Positions 16,144 to 25,700 of a stretch of DNA of 64,000 nucleotides are shown here, piece by piece. Each line of letters starts with the position of its first letter. Position 1 is the first letter of the stretch. The position numbers and the translations under genes are program-made. The notes beneath the pieces are model-generated. The model was given only the letters and a program-made list of their open reading frames with translations, searched no databases and was not told where the DNA came from. Source of the stretch: an uncultured Clostridium sp. (GTDB lineage Bacteria > Bacillota > Clostridia > Peptostreptococcales > Peptostreptococcaceae); NCBI GenBank assembly GCA_945871955.1, contig CAMBXR010000006.1, forward strand, positions 18,535 through 82,534. Reading direction: 5' to 3'.

Positions 16144-19100
16144 ATGGCTAAATTTATGAAAACAGTTGATGGAAATACAGCTGCTGCTCATGTTGCCTAT
16201 GCATTTACAGAAGTAGCTACTATATTCCCAATTACTCCATCATCAACTATGGCAGAATTAGTTGACGAATGGTCAGCTCAAGGAAGAAAAAATGTATTTG
16301 GACAAAAAGTTAAAGTTGTTGAAATGCAATCTGAAGCAGGAGCTGCTGGAGCATTCCACGGTTCATTACAAGCAGGAGCTTTAACTTCAACATTTACAGC
16401 TTCTCAAGGTTTATTATTAATGATACCAAATATGTATAAATGTGCTGGTGAATTATTACCAGGGGTATTCCATGTTACTGCTCGTGCATTAGCTGCTCAA
16501 GCATTATCAATATTTGGAGACCATCAAGACGTTATGGCTGCAAGACAAACAGGTGTTGTAATGTTAGCTTCAGGATCAGTTCAAGAAGTTGCTGATATAG
16601 CTCCAGTTGCTCACATGTCTGCAATAGAAGGATCATTACCATTTGTTCATTTCTTCGATGGATTTAGAACTTCTCACGAAATCCAAAAAATCGAATTAAT
16701 GGAAAATGAAGACTATGCAAAACTATTAGACATGAATGCAGTACAAGCATTTAGAGATAAAGCTTTATCTCCAAATCATCCAGTAACTAGAGGTACAGCA
16801 CAAAACCCTGATATATACTTCCAAACAAGAGAAGTTTCAAATAAATACTATGAAGATATAGTTGGAATAGTAGAGAAAAATATGGCAAAAATGAGCGAAA
16901 TAACAGGAAGAAAACATAGCTTATTTGATTACTATGGAGCAGAAGATGCTACTCATGTAGTAGTTGCTATGGGTTCTGTTACAGAAGCTTTAGAAGAAAC
17001 TATAGATTATTTAAATGCTAAAGGTCAAAAACTTGGTATGATAAAAGTTCACTTATTCAGACCATTCTCAGCTGAGCATTTCTTAGCAGCAATGCCTAAG
17101 ACTGTTGAAAGAGTATGTGTACTTGATAGAACTAAAGAACCAGGTGCTCCAGGTGAACCTTTATACTTAGATGTAGTTAATGTACTTGCTAAATCAGATA
17201 TATCTCCACTTGTAGTAGGAGGAAGATATGGACTTGGATCAAAAGATACAACTCCAACTGAATTAAATGCAGTATTTGAAAATTTAAATACAGAAAATCC
17301 TAGAAATGGATTTACTATAGGTATAGTAGATGATGTTACAAATCTATCTTTACCACAAGCAGAAGAAATAAAAATAAAAGCTCCAGGAACAGTAAGATGT
17401 AAATTCTGGGGACTTGGATCAGATGGTACTGTTGGTGCTAACAAACAAGCTATAAAAATAATAGGTGACCACACAGACAAATATGCACAAGCATACTTTG
17501 ACTACGATTCTAAAAAATCTGGTGGTATAACAATGTCTCACTTAAGATTTGGTGATACTCCAATCAGATCTACTTATCTTTTAGATGAATCTGATTATAT
17601 AGCTTGTCACAATCAATCATATGTACACAAATATGATTTATTAAAAGGTCTTAGAAAAGGTGGTACTTTTGTACTTAACACAATCTGGGATCAAGAAGGC
17701 TTAGAAGCTAACCTTCCAGCTGAAATGAAACAATATATAGCAGAAAATGATATAGAATTCTATACAATAAATGCTGTTAAAATAGGTCAAGAAATAGGAC
17801 TTGGAAATAGAATAAACATGATATGTCAAGCAGCTTTCTTTAAACTAGCTGATATAATACCAGTTGAAGATGCTGTTAAATATCTAAAAGATTCTATACA
17901 AAAAACTTATGGTAAAAAAGGTGAAAAAATAGTTAACATGAACTATCAAGCAGTTGATGCTGGTATAAACTCATTAGTAAAAGTAGAAGTTCCAGCTTCT
18001 TGGGCAAATGCTACTGAACCAAGCAAAGATAGTGATATTGAAGAACCTGCATTCATAAGAGATATATTAAGACCTATGAGTGCTCAAAAAGGTAACGACT
18101 TACCAGTAAGTGCATTCTTAGGATATGAAGATGGTACATTCCCTAATGGTACTGCTGCTTACGAAAAACGTGGTGTAGCTGTAAATGTTCCAGAGTGGAT
18201 TACAGAAAATTGTATACAATGTAATAGATGTTCATTCATATGTCCTCATGCATGTATAAGACCAGTTCTTGTAAATGAAGAAGAGTTACAAAATGCACCA
18301 GAAGCATTTAAAACTAAGAAAGCTACTGGTAAAGGATTTGATGGATTACAATATAGAATTCAAGTATCTCCAATGGACTGTACAGGATGTGGAAACTGTG
18401 CTGATGTTTGTCCAGCTAAAGAAAAAGCTTTAGTTATGAAGCCTTTCGACTCTCAAGAAGTTGAAGTTGAAAACTGGGCTTACGCAGTTGATCCAGCTAA
18501 AGTTGCTCCAAAAGGAGATATAATGAACGCTAAAACTGTTAAAGGTTCTCAATTTAGACAACCATTAATGGAATTCTCTGGTGCTTGTGCAGGATGTGGA
18601 GAAACTCCATACATCAAGTTAGTAACTCAATTATTTGGTGATAGAATGATGATAGCAAATGCTACAGGATGTTCATCAATTTGGGGAGGATCTGCACCGT
18701 CAACTCCATACACTGTTAACCATGAAGGTAAAGGTCCATCTTGGGCAAACTCATTATTCGAAGATAATGCTGAATATGGATTTGGTATGCATTTAGCAGT
18801 TGAACAAATAAGAGGTAAATTAACTGAAGATATACAAAAACTTGCTGCAAATCCTTGCTGTGAAGAAGGTGCAGAAGTATTTAATAAATGGTTAGAAGCT
18901 AAAGATAACGGTGAAGCTTCTGTTGAAGCAAGTAAAGCTGTTGTAGAATTAATAAACAAAGCTGAACCAAAAGACGAAGAAACTAAAGCTTTAATTGAGT
19001 CTGTTAAATCAAGACAAGATTATTTAGTTAAGAGATCTCAATGGATACTTGGTGGAGATGGTTGGGCTTATGATATAGGATATGGTGGACTTGATCATGT

Positions 19101-19677
19101 TCTTGCATCAGGAGAAAATGTAAATGTTCTTGTATTCGATACAGAAATTTACTCTAATACTGGTGGTCAAGCATCTAAAGCTACTCCAGTTGCTGCTATG
19201 GCTAAATTCGCTGCATCTGGTAAGAGATCTAGAAAGAAAGACCTTGGTATGATGGCTATGAGCTATGGTAATGTATATGTTGCTCAAGTTGCTATAGGTG
19301 CTGATTACAACCAATTTGTAAAAGCAGTTGTAGAAGCTGAAGCTTATGATGGACCATCTCTAATAATAGCTTATGCTCCATGTATATCTCATGGATTAAA
19401 AGAAGGTATGGGTAGAAGTATAGCTAACGAAGAGCAAGCTGTTAAATGTGGATACTGGCATTTATACAGACATAATCCAGCTCTTAGAGCAGAAGGTAAA
19501 AATCCATTCTCACTTGATTCTAAAGAACCAACTGAAAGCTTCAGAGATTTCTTAATGAAACAAGTAAGATACTCAGCTATAGCTAAACAATATCCAGAAG
19601 AAGCAGAAGCATTATTCACAATGGCTGAAGAATCTGCTAAAGATAGATTAGATAGCTATAAAAGATTAGCTGACTAA
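16144..19677 (+). CDS. nifJ: Pyruvate:ferredoxin (flavodoxin) oxidoreductase
   Basis: Central anaerobic enzyme turning pyruvate and CoA into acetyl-CoA, CO2 and reduced ferredoxin. The single 1177-residue chain has the usual fused order. The pyrimidine-binding domain starts near ITPSSTMAELVDEWS, and the gamma domain contains GLGSDGTVGANKQAIK. Two 4Fe-4S motifs follow, CIQCNRCSFICP starting at C690 and CTGCGNCADVCP starting at C746. The TPP domain has GACAGCGETP (proximal cluster ligands) and GGDGWAYDIGYGGLDH. Strong AAGGAGG and codon bias indicate high expression. It is monocistronic with its own terminator. Confidence 0.97.
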   Translation: MAKFMKTVDGNTAAAHVAYAFTEVATIFPITPSSTMAELVDEWSAQGRKNVFGQKVKVVEMQSEAGAAGAFHGSLQAGALTSTFTASQGLLLMIPNMYKCAGELLPGVFHVTARALAAQALSIFGDHQDVMAARQTGVVMLASGSVQEVADIAPVAHMSAIEGSLPFVHFFDGFRTSHEIQKIELMENEDYAKLLDMNAVQAFRDKALSPNHPVTRGTAQNPDIYFQTREVSNKYYEDIVGIVEKNMAKMSEITGRKHSLFDYYGAEDATHVVVAMGSVTEALEETIDYLNAKGQKLGMIKVHLFRPFSAEHFLAAMPKTVERVCVLDRTKEPGAPGEPLYLDVVNVLAKSDISPLVVGGRYGLGSKDTTPTELNAVFENLNTENPRNGFTIGIVDDVTNLSLPQAEEIKIKAPGTVRCKFWGLGSDGTVGANKQAIKIIGDHTDKYAQAYFDYDSKKSGGITMSHLRFGDTPIRSTYLLDESDYIACHNQSYVHKYDLLKGLRKGGTFVLNTIWDQEGLEANLPAEMKQYIAENDIEFYTINAVKIGQEIGLGNRINMICQAAFFKLADIIPVEDAVKYLKDSIQKTYGKKGEKIVNMNYQAVDAGINSLVKVEVPASWANATEPSKDSDIEEPAFIRDILRPMSAQKGNDLPVSAFLGYEDGTFPNGTAAYEKRGVAVNVPEWITENCIQCNRCSFICPHACIRPVLVNEEELQNAPEAFKTKKATGKGFDGLQYRIQVSPMDCTGCGNCADVCPAKEKALVMKPFDSQEVEVENWAYAVDPAKVAPKGDIMNAKTVKGSQFRQPLMEFSGACAGCGETPYIKLVTQLFGDRMMIANATGCSSIWGGSAPSTPYTVNHEGKGPSWANSLFEDNAEYGFGMHLAVEQIRGKLTEDIQKLAANPCCEEGAEVFNKWLEAKDNGEASVEASKAVVELINKAEPKDEETKALIESVKSRQDYLVKRSQWILGGDGWAYDIGYGGLDHVLASGENVNVLVFDTEIYSNTGGQASKATPVAAMAKFAASGKRSRKKDLGMMAMSYGNVYVAQVAIGADYNQFVKAVVEAEAYDGPSLIIAYAPCISHGLKEGMGRSIANEEQAVKCGYWHLYRHNPALRAEGKNPFSLDSKEPTESFRDFLMKQVRYSAIAKQYPEEAEALFTMAEESAKDRLDSYKRLAD

Positions 19678-19701
19678 TATAAAATAAAAATTAATTAATA
19701 T

Positions 19702-19734
19702 AAAAATGGTGGACTATTTTGTTCACCATTTTTT
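19702..19734 (+). terminator. Intrinsic terminator after PFOR
   Basis: AAAATGGTG pairs with CACCATTTT around a short interior, followed by TTTTTT. Confidence 0.8.
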
Positions 19735-19831
19735 AATTGTTATTATATTTACTAAATTATACATAATTGTAATATAATATAAATGAGTTTAAAGTATAAT
19801 ATAATTGTTAGATAAAAGGAAGGAAATTTAT

Positions 19832-20653
19832 ATGTGGATTAGAAGTGAATTAAAAGAAAGAGCTAAAGTAACTTTCAAAAGATTTTACTGGAAATCAGTA
19901 TTAGTTTGCTTTATATGTTTATTATTAAGTGGGGGAATAGGTAGGGGAGTTACCAATAAAATAAGCGATAATTTGAGTTCTAGTATGAATAATAATTACT
20001 ATAATGATAGTTATTTATATGATGATGAATATAACAATTATTATGAAGATTTAGATTCTAATTTATATTATATGGAAGAAGCTATACAATCATTTTTTAC
20101 TAGTGGATTTTTCATATTATTTATGGGAATAGTTGTAGTTGCAGTAATTATTGGATTTATTATAAAACTACTAATTGTCTATCCAATACAAATAGGTAAG
20201 AATAATTTCTTTATGGGTATAAGAGAGAATGAAAAAACTTTAGATAGTTTAATATTTATCTATAAAAGTGGTCAACTTAAAAATACAATAATAACAATGT
20301 TTTTAAAAGGATTATTCCAAGGGTTATGGTCATTATTATTTGTAATACCAGGTATTATAAAATCTTATGAATACAGAATGATACCATATATATTAAGTGA
20401 AAACCCAGAGGTAAGTAGAAAAAGAGCTTTTGAAATAAGTAAACAAATGATGAAAGGTAATAAGTGGGATACTTTTGTATTAGATCTATCTTTTATAGGT
20501 TGGCAAATACTTTCAGGACTTACAATAGGAATACTAGGTATTTTCTATGTTAATCCATATGTAGAAAGTACAAATGCTGAACTATATGCTTATCTTAGAG
20601 AAGATGCTTTAAAAAATGGATATGTAAGTAGTGATGAACTTATAGGATTTTAA
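19832..20653 (+). CDS. DUF975 family membrane protein
   Basis: ATG 19832 follows AAGGAAGG at about 8 bases; a TTG at 19805 in the same frame lacks a site. The 273-residue product opens MWIRSELKERAKVTFKRFYW, typical of DUF975, with spans near residues 23-40, 85-125 and 160-185 and a final pair near 215-240. An Asn/Tyr/Asp-rich extracytoplasmic loop lies at residues 46-80. VIPGIIKSYEYRMIPYILSENP is the conserved family segment. Function of DUF975 is unknown. Confidence 0.8.
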   Translation: MWIRSELKERAKVTFKRFYWKSVLVCFICLLLSGGIGRGVTNKISDNLSSSMNNNYYNDSYLYDDEYNNYYEDLDSNLYYMEEAIQSFFTSGFFILFMGIVVVAVIIGFIIKLLIVYPIQIGKNNFFMGIRENEKTLDSLIFIYKSGQLKNTIITMFLKGLFQGLWSLLFVIPGIIKSYEYRMIPYILSENPEVSRKRAFEISKQMMKGNKWDTFVLDLSFIGWQILSGLTIGILGIFYVNPYVESTNAELYAYLREDALKNGYVSSDELIGF

Positions 20654-20691
20654 TAATTTAAATTGATAAATAAAGTATTATAAGTATAGAT

Positions 20692-20720
20692 AAGGACACC
20701 CATAAAGGGTGTCCTTAAAA
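20692..20720. terminator. Bidirectional terminator between convergent genes
   Basis: AAGGACACCC-ATAAA-GGGTGTCCTT, a 10-base perfect stem, then AAAATTTTA. It separates the DUF975 gene from the minus-strand gene ending at 20723. Confidence 0.85.
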
Positions 20721-20722
20721 TT

Positions 20723-21049
20723 TTAAATAAAGAACATATCTATTAATGTCAATAAAGTTGAAGTAGAAACAAGTAAATAACTTAAATTTCTTTTATTTTT
20801 ATTTGTAATATTAATAATAGCTGCAACAATAGCTAATAAACCAAATAAACAAGCAATTAATCTTGATGCTATAAAATTAGTAGGAAAACTTGTAAAGTTT
20901 ACATATGCAAGGTATATAGACCATACACATAAAAAGTAAAAGACAAAAGTTTTTAAATTTTCTTTTTTTAGAACATAAAGTAGTGTGATAGAAAGTAAAC
21001 TTACAACTGCAAAAACTATAAATAATATAAATAAATATCCAAGTGCCAT
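20723..21049 (-). CDS. Small membrane protein of unknown function (108 aa)
   Basis: The minus-strand ATG at 21049 follows GGAGGTTATTT. Four hydrophobic segments cover about residues 3-26, 33-50, 60-80 and 88-107, with short charged loops (KKEN, NKNKRN). No motif of a known transporter or enzyme. It sits between the DUF975 and DUF3793 genes without an obvious link. Confidence 0.65.
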   Translation of the reverse strand: MALGYLFILFIVFAVVSLLSITLLYVLKKENLKTFVFYFLCVWSIYLAYVNFTSFPTNFIASRLIACLFGLLAIVAAIINITNKNKRNLSYLLVSTSTLLTLIDMFFI

Positions 21050-21128
21050 AAATAACCTCCATAATAAAATTAAAATAATAATAATATAATTTCATTATAA
21101 GAAATAAGTAACTATTTTACAAATATTA

Positions 21129-21716
21129 CTATTTAATATAAGAAGATATATTTTGGCTCAGAAGAACTAAAGATTCTATATTATAATTATCTTCATATAA
21201 ACAATAAAACTTATCTCTATATTTTTTAAACTTATTAAACTGCTTAATGCAATAATCTACATTATCATAAACTTTCCAACAGCCACAAATTTTGAAATTT
21301 TTTCCTTTATAAATAATAAAACTTTTTACATCATTTAAAGGATACCCTAAAAAAATGCCAATTTCATGAGGAGTTTTTTTAAGGATATTAAATCTTTTTT
21401 TTAAACAACTTATATATTCATCTATAAAATCACATTTGTAGTCAAAGTCTTGTAAAAAGCCTTTAACTTCTTTATTGTTGAGCTCTTGTGTAAGCATTTT
21501 AAAATTATAAATGTAAATTAAATCGTACTTATCACAAGAATATAAAATATCTAAATATAAATCTAGATAGTTGAGTGATAAATTGTAATAATCAATTTCC
21601 TTTTTTAAATCAATACAGCTACTTTTATATACTTTAAATAAACTACCAGTTTTGATTCCTCCCAAAGTTGGAGAAGCATATTTTATTAATAATTTATCTA
21701 ATATCAAAGTAATCAT
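21129..21716 (-). CDS. DUF3793 family protein
   Basis: A 195-residue soluble protein. The C-terminal half has the DUF3793 signature: HEIGIFLGYPLNDVKSFI, then GKNFKICGCWKVYDNVD and an F-x2-Y-region. The N-terminal half carries the weaker AAPTL-like segment YASPTLGGIKTGSLFK. Function is unknown, but the family commonly neighbours iron-uptake genes. Here it is divergent from a Fur-box-controlled run of DUF2325, feoA, feoA and feoB, and the Fur box at 21857-21871 lies in the shared upstream region, so iron control in both directions is plausible. Confidence 0.8.
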   Translation of the reverse strand: MITLILDKLLIKYASPTLGGIKTGSLFKVYKSSCIDLKKEIDYYNLSLNYLDLYLDILYSCDKYDLIYIYNFKMLTQELNNKEVKGFLQDFDYKCDFIDEYISCLKKRFNILKKTPHEIGIFLGYPLNDVKSFIIYKGKNFKICGCWKVYDNVDYCIKQFNKFKKYRDKFYCLYEDNYNIESLVLLSQNISSYIK

Positions 21717-21856
21717 TCCTTAAGCTATATATAGTATTCTTATAAAAAATAAACTATTATTAAAGTTTGTGCAAAATTATATAAATATACATATAAAATC
21801 AACAAATATTAGTAGACGCATAATAGATAAACTGTTATTTTTATATTAAATATAGA

Positions 21857-21871
21857 TGATAATTGTTATCA
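21857..21871. promoter_or_regulatory. Fur box upstream of the DUF2325 gene
   Basis: TGATAATTGTTATCA matches the 7-1-7 Fur consensus TGATAATnATTATCA at all but one position. It is 29 bases before the DUF2325 start and 140 bases before the divergent DUF3793 gene. Confidence 0.8.
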
Positions 21872-21899
21872 ATTAGAAGAAGAAAAGGATGGAAAATAA

Positions 21900-22238
21900 A
21901 TGACTTTATTGGTAGTAGGTGGAAACGAAAGAATGAAAAGAGATTATATTAATATGGGGAAAGAAAAGGGCTATAAAACAAAAGTAATATTAAATATGTC
22001 ATCTAAAGCTTTGAAGGATATAGGAAGCCCAAATGCAGTTGTCATGTTTACATCAACTGTATCACATAAATTAAAATCAGTAGTAGAAACTCAAGCTAAG
22101 AAAAAAAATATACCAGTTATAAGACATTATAACAGTAGTAAGGTATCTTTTATGGAATGTCTTGATAAAGTAGATGAATGTAATGGTCAATGTTCATCAT
22201 GTAGATACAATTTTAAGAAATTTAAAAATCTTACATAA
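21900..22238 (+). CDS. DUF2325 domain protein
   Basis: A 112-residue protein starting MTLLVVGGNERMKRDY, the Rossmann-like opening of DUF2325. C-terminal cysteines follow the pattern CLDKVDECNGQCSSC, which could bind metal. Role unknown. A Fur box lies directly upstream and feoA directly downstream, pointing to an accessory role in iron homeostasis. A second Fur box in the 160-base gap after the stop shows that the feo genes have their own iron-controlled promoter. Confidence 0.82.
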   Translation: MTLLVVGGNERMKRDYINMGKEKGYKTKVILNMSSKALKDIGSPNAVVMFTSTVSHKLKSVVETQAKKKNIPVIRHYNSSKVSFMECLDKVDECNGQCSSCRYNFKKFKNLT

Positions 22239-22280
22239 TGAAAAACTATAGTAATATGAAGCATTATTATTTATATATAA

Positions 22281-22295
22281 TGAGAATTGTTATCA
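22281..22295. promoter_or_regulatory. Fur box 1 upstream of feoA
   Basis: TGAGAATTGTTATCA, two mismatches to the 7-1-7 Fur consensus, 107 bases before the first feoA start. Confidence 0.75.
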
Positions 22296-22341
22296 TAAAA
22301 CTGTTGACATAAGAGAAACAAAGGACTAATATTTAAGTAGA

Positions 22342-22356
22342 TGAAAATTATTGTCA
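22342..22356. promoter_or_regulatory. Fur box 2 upstream of feoA
   Basis: TGAAAATTATTGTCA, two mismatches to TGATAATnATTATCA, 46 bases before feoA. Two boxes 61 bases apart suggest tight iron repression. Confidence 0.65.
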
Positions 22357-22401
22357 TTAAATATGGAATATCAATTGAGTATAAAAAAAGGGGATGGTTG
22401 C

Positions 22402-22614
22402 ATGTTATTATCAATGGTATCTTTAGGAGAAATTAAAAAAATAAAAGAACTAAGGGGAAAAGACTCAGTAAAATCACATCTACAAAGTTTAGGATTTCTT
22501 CCAGGTGAAAATATTGAAGTAATAGCAGAAAATCCAAGTGGAATTATATTATTAATTAAAAGTACAAGAATAGCTATAAATAGAGCAATGGCTAATAAAA
22601 TAGTTGTAGAATAG
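22402..22614 (+). CDS. feoA: Ferrous iron transport protein FeoA (first copy)
   Basis: A 70-residue SH3-like FeoA domain: LGEIKKIKELRGKDSVKSHLQSLGFLPGENIEVIAENPSG. ATG 22402 is chosen because GGGGATGG lies 5 bases upstream and the length then matches FeoA. In-frame starts at 22351 (TTG) and 22363 (ATG) lie in or next to a Fur box and lack ribosome sites. The gene is 13 bases from the second feoA. Confidence 0.88.
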   Translation: MLLSMVSLGEIKKIKELRGKDSVKSHLQSLGFLPGENIEVIAENPSGIILLIKSTRIAINRAMANKIVVE

Positions 22615-22627
22615 TAGGTGGGAATAT

Positions 22628-22855
22628 ATGAAAACATTAGGGGAATTAATACCTGGACAAAAAGGTAGAGTAGTTAATCTTGGAGAAAAAGGACCAGCTA
22701 GAAGAAGGCTAATGGATATGGGAATTACTCCAGGGGTAGAAATTGAAATAGTTAAGGTAGCACCATTAGGAGATCCTATAGAAGTTAATTTAAGAGGATA
22801 TGAACTTAGTCTTAGAAAAAGTGAGGCAGAGCAAATAAAAATAGAACAATTATAG
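22628..22855 (+). CDS. feoA: Ferrous iron transport protein FeoA (second copy)
   Basis: A 75-residue FeoA domain: GELIPGQKGRVVNLGEKGPARRRLMDMGITPGVEIEIVKVAPLGDPIEVNLRGYELSLR. It is closer to the canonical family than the first copy (RRRLMDMG, GDPIEVNLRGYELSLR). It binds the FeoB membrane complex or modulates its GTPase in characterised systems. It sits between the first feoA and feoB with 13- and 17-base gaps. Confidence 0.92.
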   Translation: MKTLGELIPGQKGRVVNLGEKGPARRRLMDMGITPGVEIEIVKVAPLGDPIEVNLRGYELSLRKSEAEQIKIEQL

Positions 22856-22872
22856 AAAAGAAGGGGATTAAA

Positions 22873-24921
22873 ATGAGTTTAAATGTAGCATTAGCAGGAA
22901 ATCCTAACTGCGGGAAAACAACTCTTTTCAATGAAATAACTGGTTCAAAACAACATGTGGGAAACTGGCCAGGTGTTACAGTTGAAAAAAAAGAGGGGAA
23001 ATACAAAAAAGATAAGGGTATGACTATAGTAGATTTACCAGGAATCTACTCACTATCACCTTATTCAGCGGAAGAAATAGTAGCAAGAAATTACATAGTA
23101 GAAGAAAAACCAGATGTATTAATAAATATAATTGATGGTACAAATATAGAGAGAAATATGTATTTGACACTTCAAATATTAGAAACAGGAATTCCAACAG
23201 TAGTAGCACTTAATATGATGGATGAAGTTGAAAGTAGTGGAACTAAAATAGATATAGATAAAATATCAAAGGCTTTAGGAATTAAAGTTGTACCTATAGT
23301 TGCAAGAAATGGTAAAAACATAGACTTACTAATGAATGAAGTTAAAAAAGTTTCAAAAGAAAAAAATAAAGAATTAAATATTTATTCTAAGGATGTAGAA
23401 GACTTTTTAGAAGATATTTTATCTCAAATAAGTGATAATGATAATCTCAGTCAAAATATTAATCCTAGATGGAGAAGTATAAAATTATTAGAAGAAGACC
23501 CTATTGAAAGTGAAAAATTATCTTATGATATGAAAAATAAAATAGAGCCTATAGTAAGTAAAGCAAATGAAAAATTAAATGGAGATGCAGAAGGTGAAAT
23601 TGCAGATCAAAGATATAAATTTATTTCAAATGTAGTTTCAAAATCAGTAAAAAAACAAGTTAAAAAAGATGGAACTAGAGTAGAGACAACTTCTGATAAA
23701 ATCGATAAAATACTTACAAATAGAATAATAGCTATACCAGCATTTTTAGCAATTATGTATGGATTATTTAAAATAACTTTTGGTGAAGGACCATTAGGTA
23801 TTGGTGTATGGCTACAAACTATAGTAGGTGATTTTTGGGATGGACCATTAACAGAAACTATACTTACTTCACTACAAAATATGGGAGCAAGTGAATGGGC
23901 ATTATCGCTAGTTGGTGATGGAATATTAGCAGGACTTGGTGGTGTAATATCATTCTTACCACAAATCTTAGTATTATTCTTATTAATGTCAATTCTTGAA
24001 GATAGTGGATATATGGCAAGAGTTGCCTTTGTAATGGATAAATTATTTAGAAGATTTGGTTTAAGTGGAAAAGCATTTATACCTCTTCTTATGGGATTTG
24101 GTTGTTCAGTACCAGCAGTTATGGCAAGTAGAACATTGGAAAATGAAAGAGATAGAAAAATAACAATAGCTATAACACCTTTTATGTCATGTGGTGCCAA
24201 ATTGCCGATTTATTTAATGTTTGCAGCAACACTATTTACTACTAGTAACCAAACTTTAGTAGTATACTCAATTTATATGTTAGGATTAGTTGTAGCAGTT
24301 ATATCAGCGCTTATTTTAAGTAAATTTGTATTTAAAGGAGAAGCTTCAAACTTTATTATGGAACTTCCTCAATACAGAATACCTACTTTAAGAAGTGTAT
24401 TTATACATGCTTGGGAAAAAGTTAAAGGATTTGCTATTAAGGCTGGAACAATAATTCTAGGGTCAACAATATTAATATGGTTCTTATCAAACTTCAATCT
24501 TAGTGGTATGTGTGAAATGGATGAAAGTATACTAGCATCAATAGGTAGAAGTATTCAATGGATATTTGCACCACTTGGATTTGGCAACTGGAAAGCATCT
24601 GTTGCTGTAGTAACAGGATGGATAGCAAAAGAAAATATAGTTTCTACTTTTGGTGTATTATATGGAGCTAATGATGCAATAGCAGAGGCTGCTATGGAAG
24701 GTAGTGCAGCAATACCAGGAGTGGCAGCAGCATTTACTAAAGCATCAGCATTTGCTTATATGGCATTTAACTTACTTTGCATGCCTTGCTTTGCAGCAGT
24801 TGGAGCTATCAAAAAGGAAATGGGTTCTTTAAAAGATACTTTAAAAACTATAGGATTCCAAATGTTAGTTGCATGGATAGTTGCATTTATAGTTTATATA
24901 ATATGTGGTTTTATCTTCTAG
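22873..24921 (+). CDS. feoB: Ferrous iron transporter FeoB
   Basis: GTP-dependent Fe2+ importer in the cytoplasmic membrane. The N-terminal G domain shows G1 GNPNCGKTTLFNEITG (from residue 9), G3 DLPGIYSLSPYS, and G4 ALNMMDE. The membrane domain has the two Gate repeats, including GFGCSVPAVMASRT and FMSCGAKLPIY, and CMPCFAAVGAIKKEMGS near the end. At 682 residues it is a short FeoB. It ends near GFIF without a FeoC-like tail. Upstream Fur boxes indicate iron repression. Confidence 0.97.
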   Translation: MSLNVALAGNPNCGKTTLFNEITGSKQHVGNWPGVTVEKKEGKYKKDKGMTIVDLPGIYSLSPYSAEEIVARNYIVEEKPDVLINIIDGTNIERNMYLTLQILETGIPTVVALNMMDEVESSGTKIDIDKISKALGIKVVPIVARNGKNIDLLMNEVKKVSKEKNKELNIYSKDVEDFLEDILSQISDNDNLSQNINPRWRSIKLLEEDPIESEKLSYDMKNKIEPIVSKANEKLNGDAEGEIADQRYKFISNVVSKSVKKQVKKDGTRVETTSDKIDKILTNRIIAIPAFLAIMYGLFKITFGEGPLGIGVWLQTIVGDFWDGPLTETILTSLQNMGASEWALSLVGDGILAGLGGVISFLPQILVLFLLMSILEDSGYMARVAFVMDKLFRRFGLSGKAFIPLLMGFGCSVPAVMASRTLENERDRKITIAITPFMSCGAKLPIYLMFAATLFTTSNQTLVVYSIYMLGLVVAVISALILSKFVFKGEASNFIMELPQYRIPTLRSVFIHAWEKVKGFAIKAGTIILGSTILIWFLSNFNLSGMCEMDESILASIGRSIQWIFAPLGFGNWKASVAVVTGWIAKENIVSTFGVLYGANDAIAEAAMEGSAAIPGVAAAFTKASAFAYMAFNLLCMPCFAAVGAIKKEMGSLKDTLKTIGFQMLVAWIVAFIVYIICGFIF

Positions 24922-25008
24922 ATTTTTAAAGTAAAGTTATATTAGTTTAAAATATATTTTGAATTAATTGAGTTACCTAAAGTTAAGGTAATAAAAAGGG
25001 ATGATAAT

Positions 25009-25158
25009 ATGATAAATTACGTAATCGGTATAGGAGCAGTCCTAATAGTAATTTTATTATTTAGAAATTTGATAAAAAAAGGTAGAGAAGGGAATGGAGG
25101 TTGTTGTGGTGGTTGCAATGGGTGTTCATCTGTAAACCAATGTAACCATAAACAATAA
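25009..25158 (+). CDS. FeoB-associated Cys-rich membrane peptide
   Basis: A 49-residue product too short for usual gene calls. One N-terminal membrane helix (NYVIGIGAVLIVILLF) is followed by a basic patch and a Gly/Cys tail, GGCCGGCNGCSSVNQC. This matches the FeoB_associated family found directly after feoB in Firmicutes. ATG 25009 has AAAAAGGG 8 bases upstream. It is the last gene of the feo run, before a terminator. The Cys tail may receive or chaperone Fe2+. Confidence 0.85.
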   Translation: MINYVIGIGAVLIVILLFRNLIKKGREGNGGCCGGCNGCSSVNQCNHKQ

Positions 25159-25178
25159 TTTTTAAAACTAACCTTCCT

Positions 25179-25206
25179 AAAAGGATGAGATAACTCATCC
25201 TTTTTT
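25179..25206 (+). terminator. Intrinsic terminator of the feo operon
   Basis: AAAAGGATGAG-ATAA-CTCATCCTTTT followed by TT and an A/T run. Confidence 0.9.
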
Positions 25207-25310
25207 GATTGCAAGGAACTTTTTAATTACTAGGAAATTATATAATGATTCATATTTTGGGTATTAATAAGTTTATATAATAAAATTAATTAACCATAGG
25301 AGTTAACAAG

Positions 25311-25700
25311 ATGAATGAATCTATAAAAGAAACAATTTATTATTATAAGACTTATTTAAATAAAAAAAGAGAAAATAATAAAACAAATATAAATAATATT
25401 TCTAATGATATTGAACATGATGCAACAAAAACTAAAAATGAATTAAAAACTTTAGAAAAGTTAAGTGAAAAATATAAACTATACGATGAAAACTATAATG
25501 ACTTTATGATATCCATGGGAGAACTTGCACTAAAAATAGAAAACATAGATAAAATCAACATGGATAATAAAAATAAAGAGAGATATATAAATGAGTTTAT
25601 AAAAATGCATAAATCTTTTGAGGAATTGGAACAAGTAAATATAATGAAAGATGTGTATATATGGAAATTCATAAGTAAAAAGGAGAAGACTAATGAATAA
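25311..25700 (+). CDS. Coiled-coil protein of unknown function (129 aa)
   Basis: Starts at ATG after AGGAG. The product is highly charged and almost entirely helical by composition (KTKNELKTLEKLSEKYKLYDENY), with Asn/Lys-rich segments and no cysteine, signal or membrane region. It overlaps the DUF1450 gene by 8 bases, so the two are translationally coupled. No family is recognised. Confidence 0.65.
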   Translation: MNESIKETIYYYKTYLNKKRENNKTNINNISNDIEHDATKTKNELKTLEKLSEKYKLYDENYNDFMISMGELALKIENIDKINMDNKNKERYINEFIKMHKSFEELEQVNIMKDVYIWKFISKKEKTNE

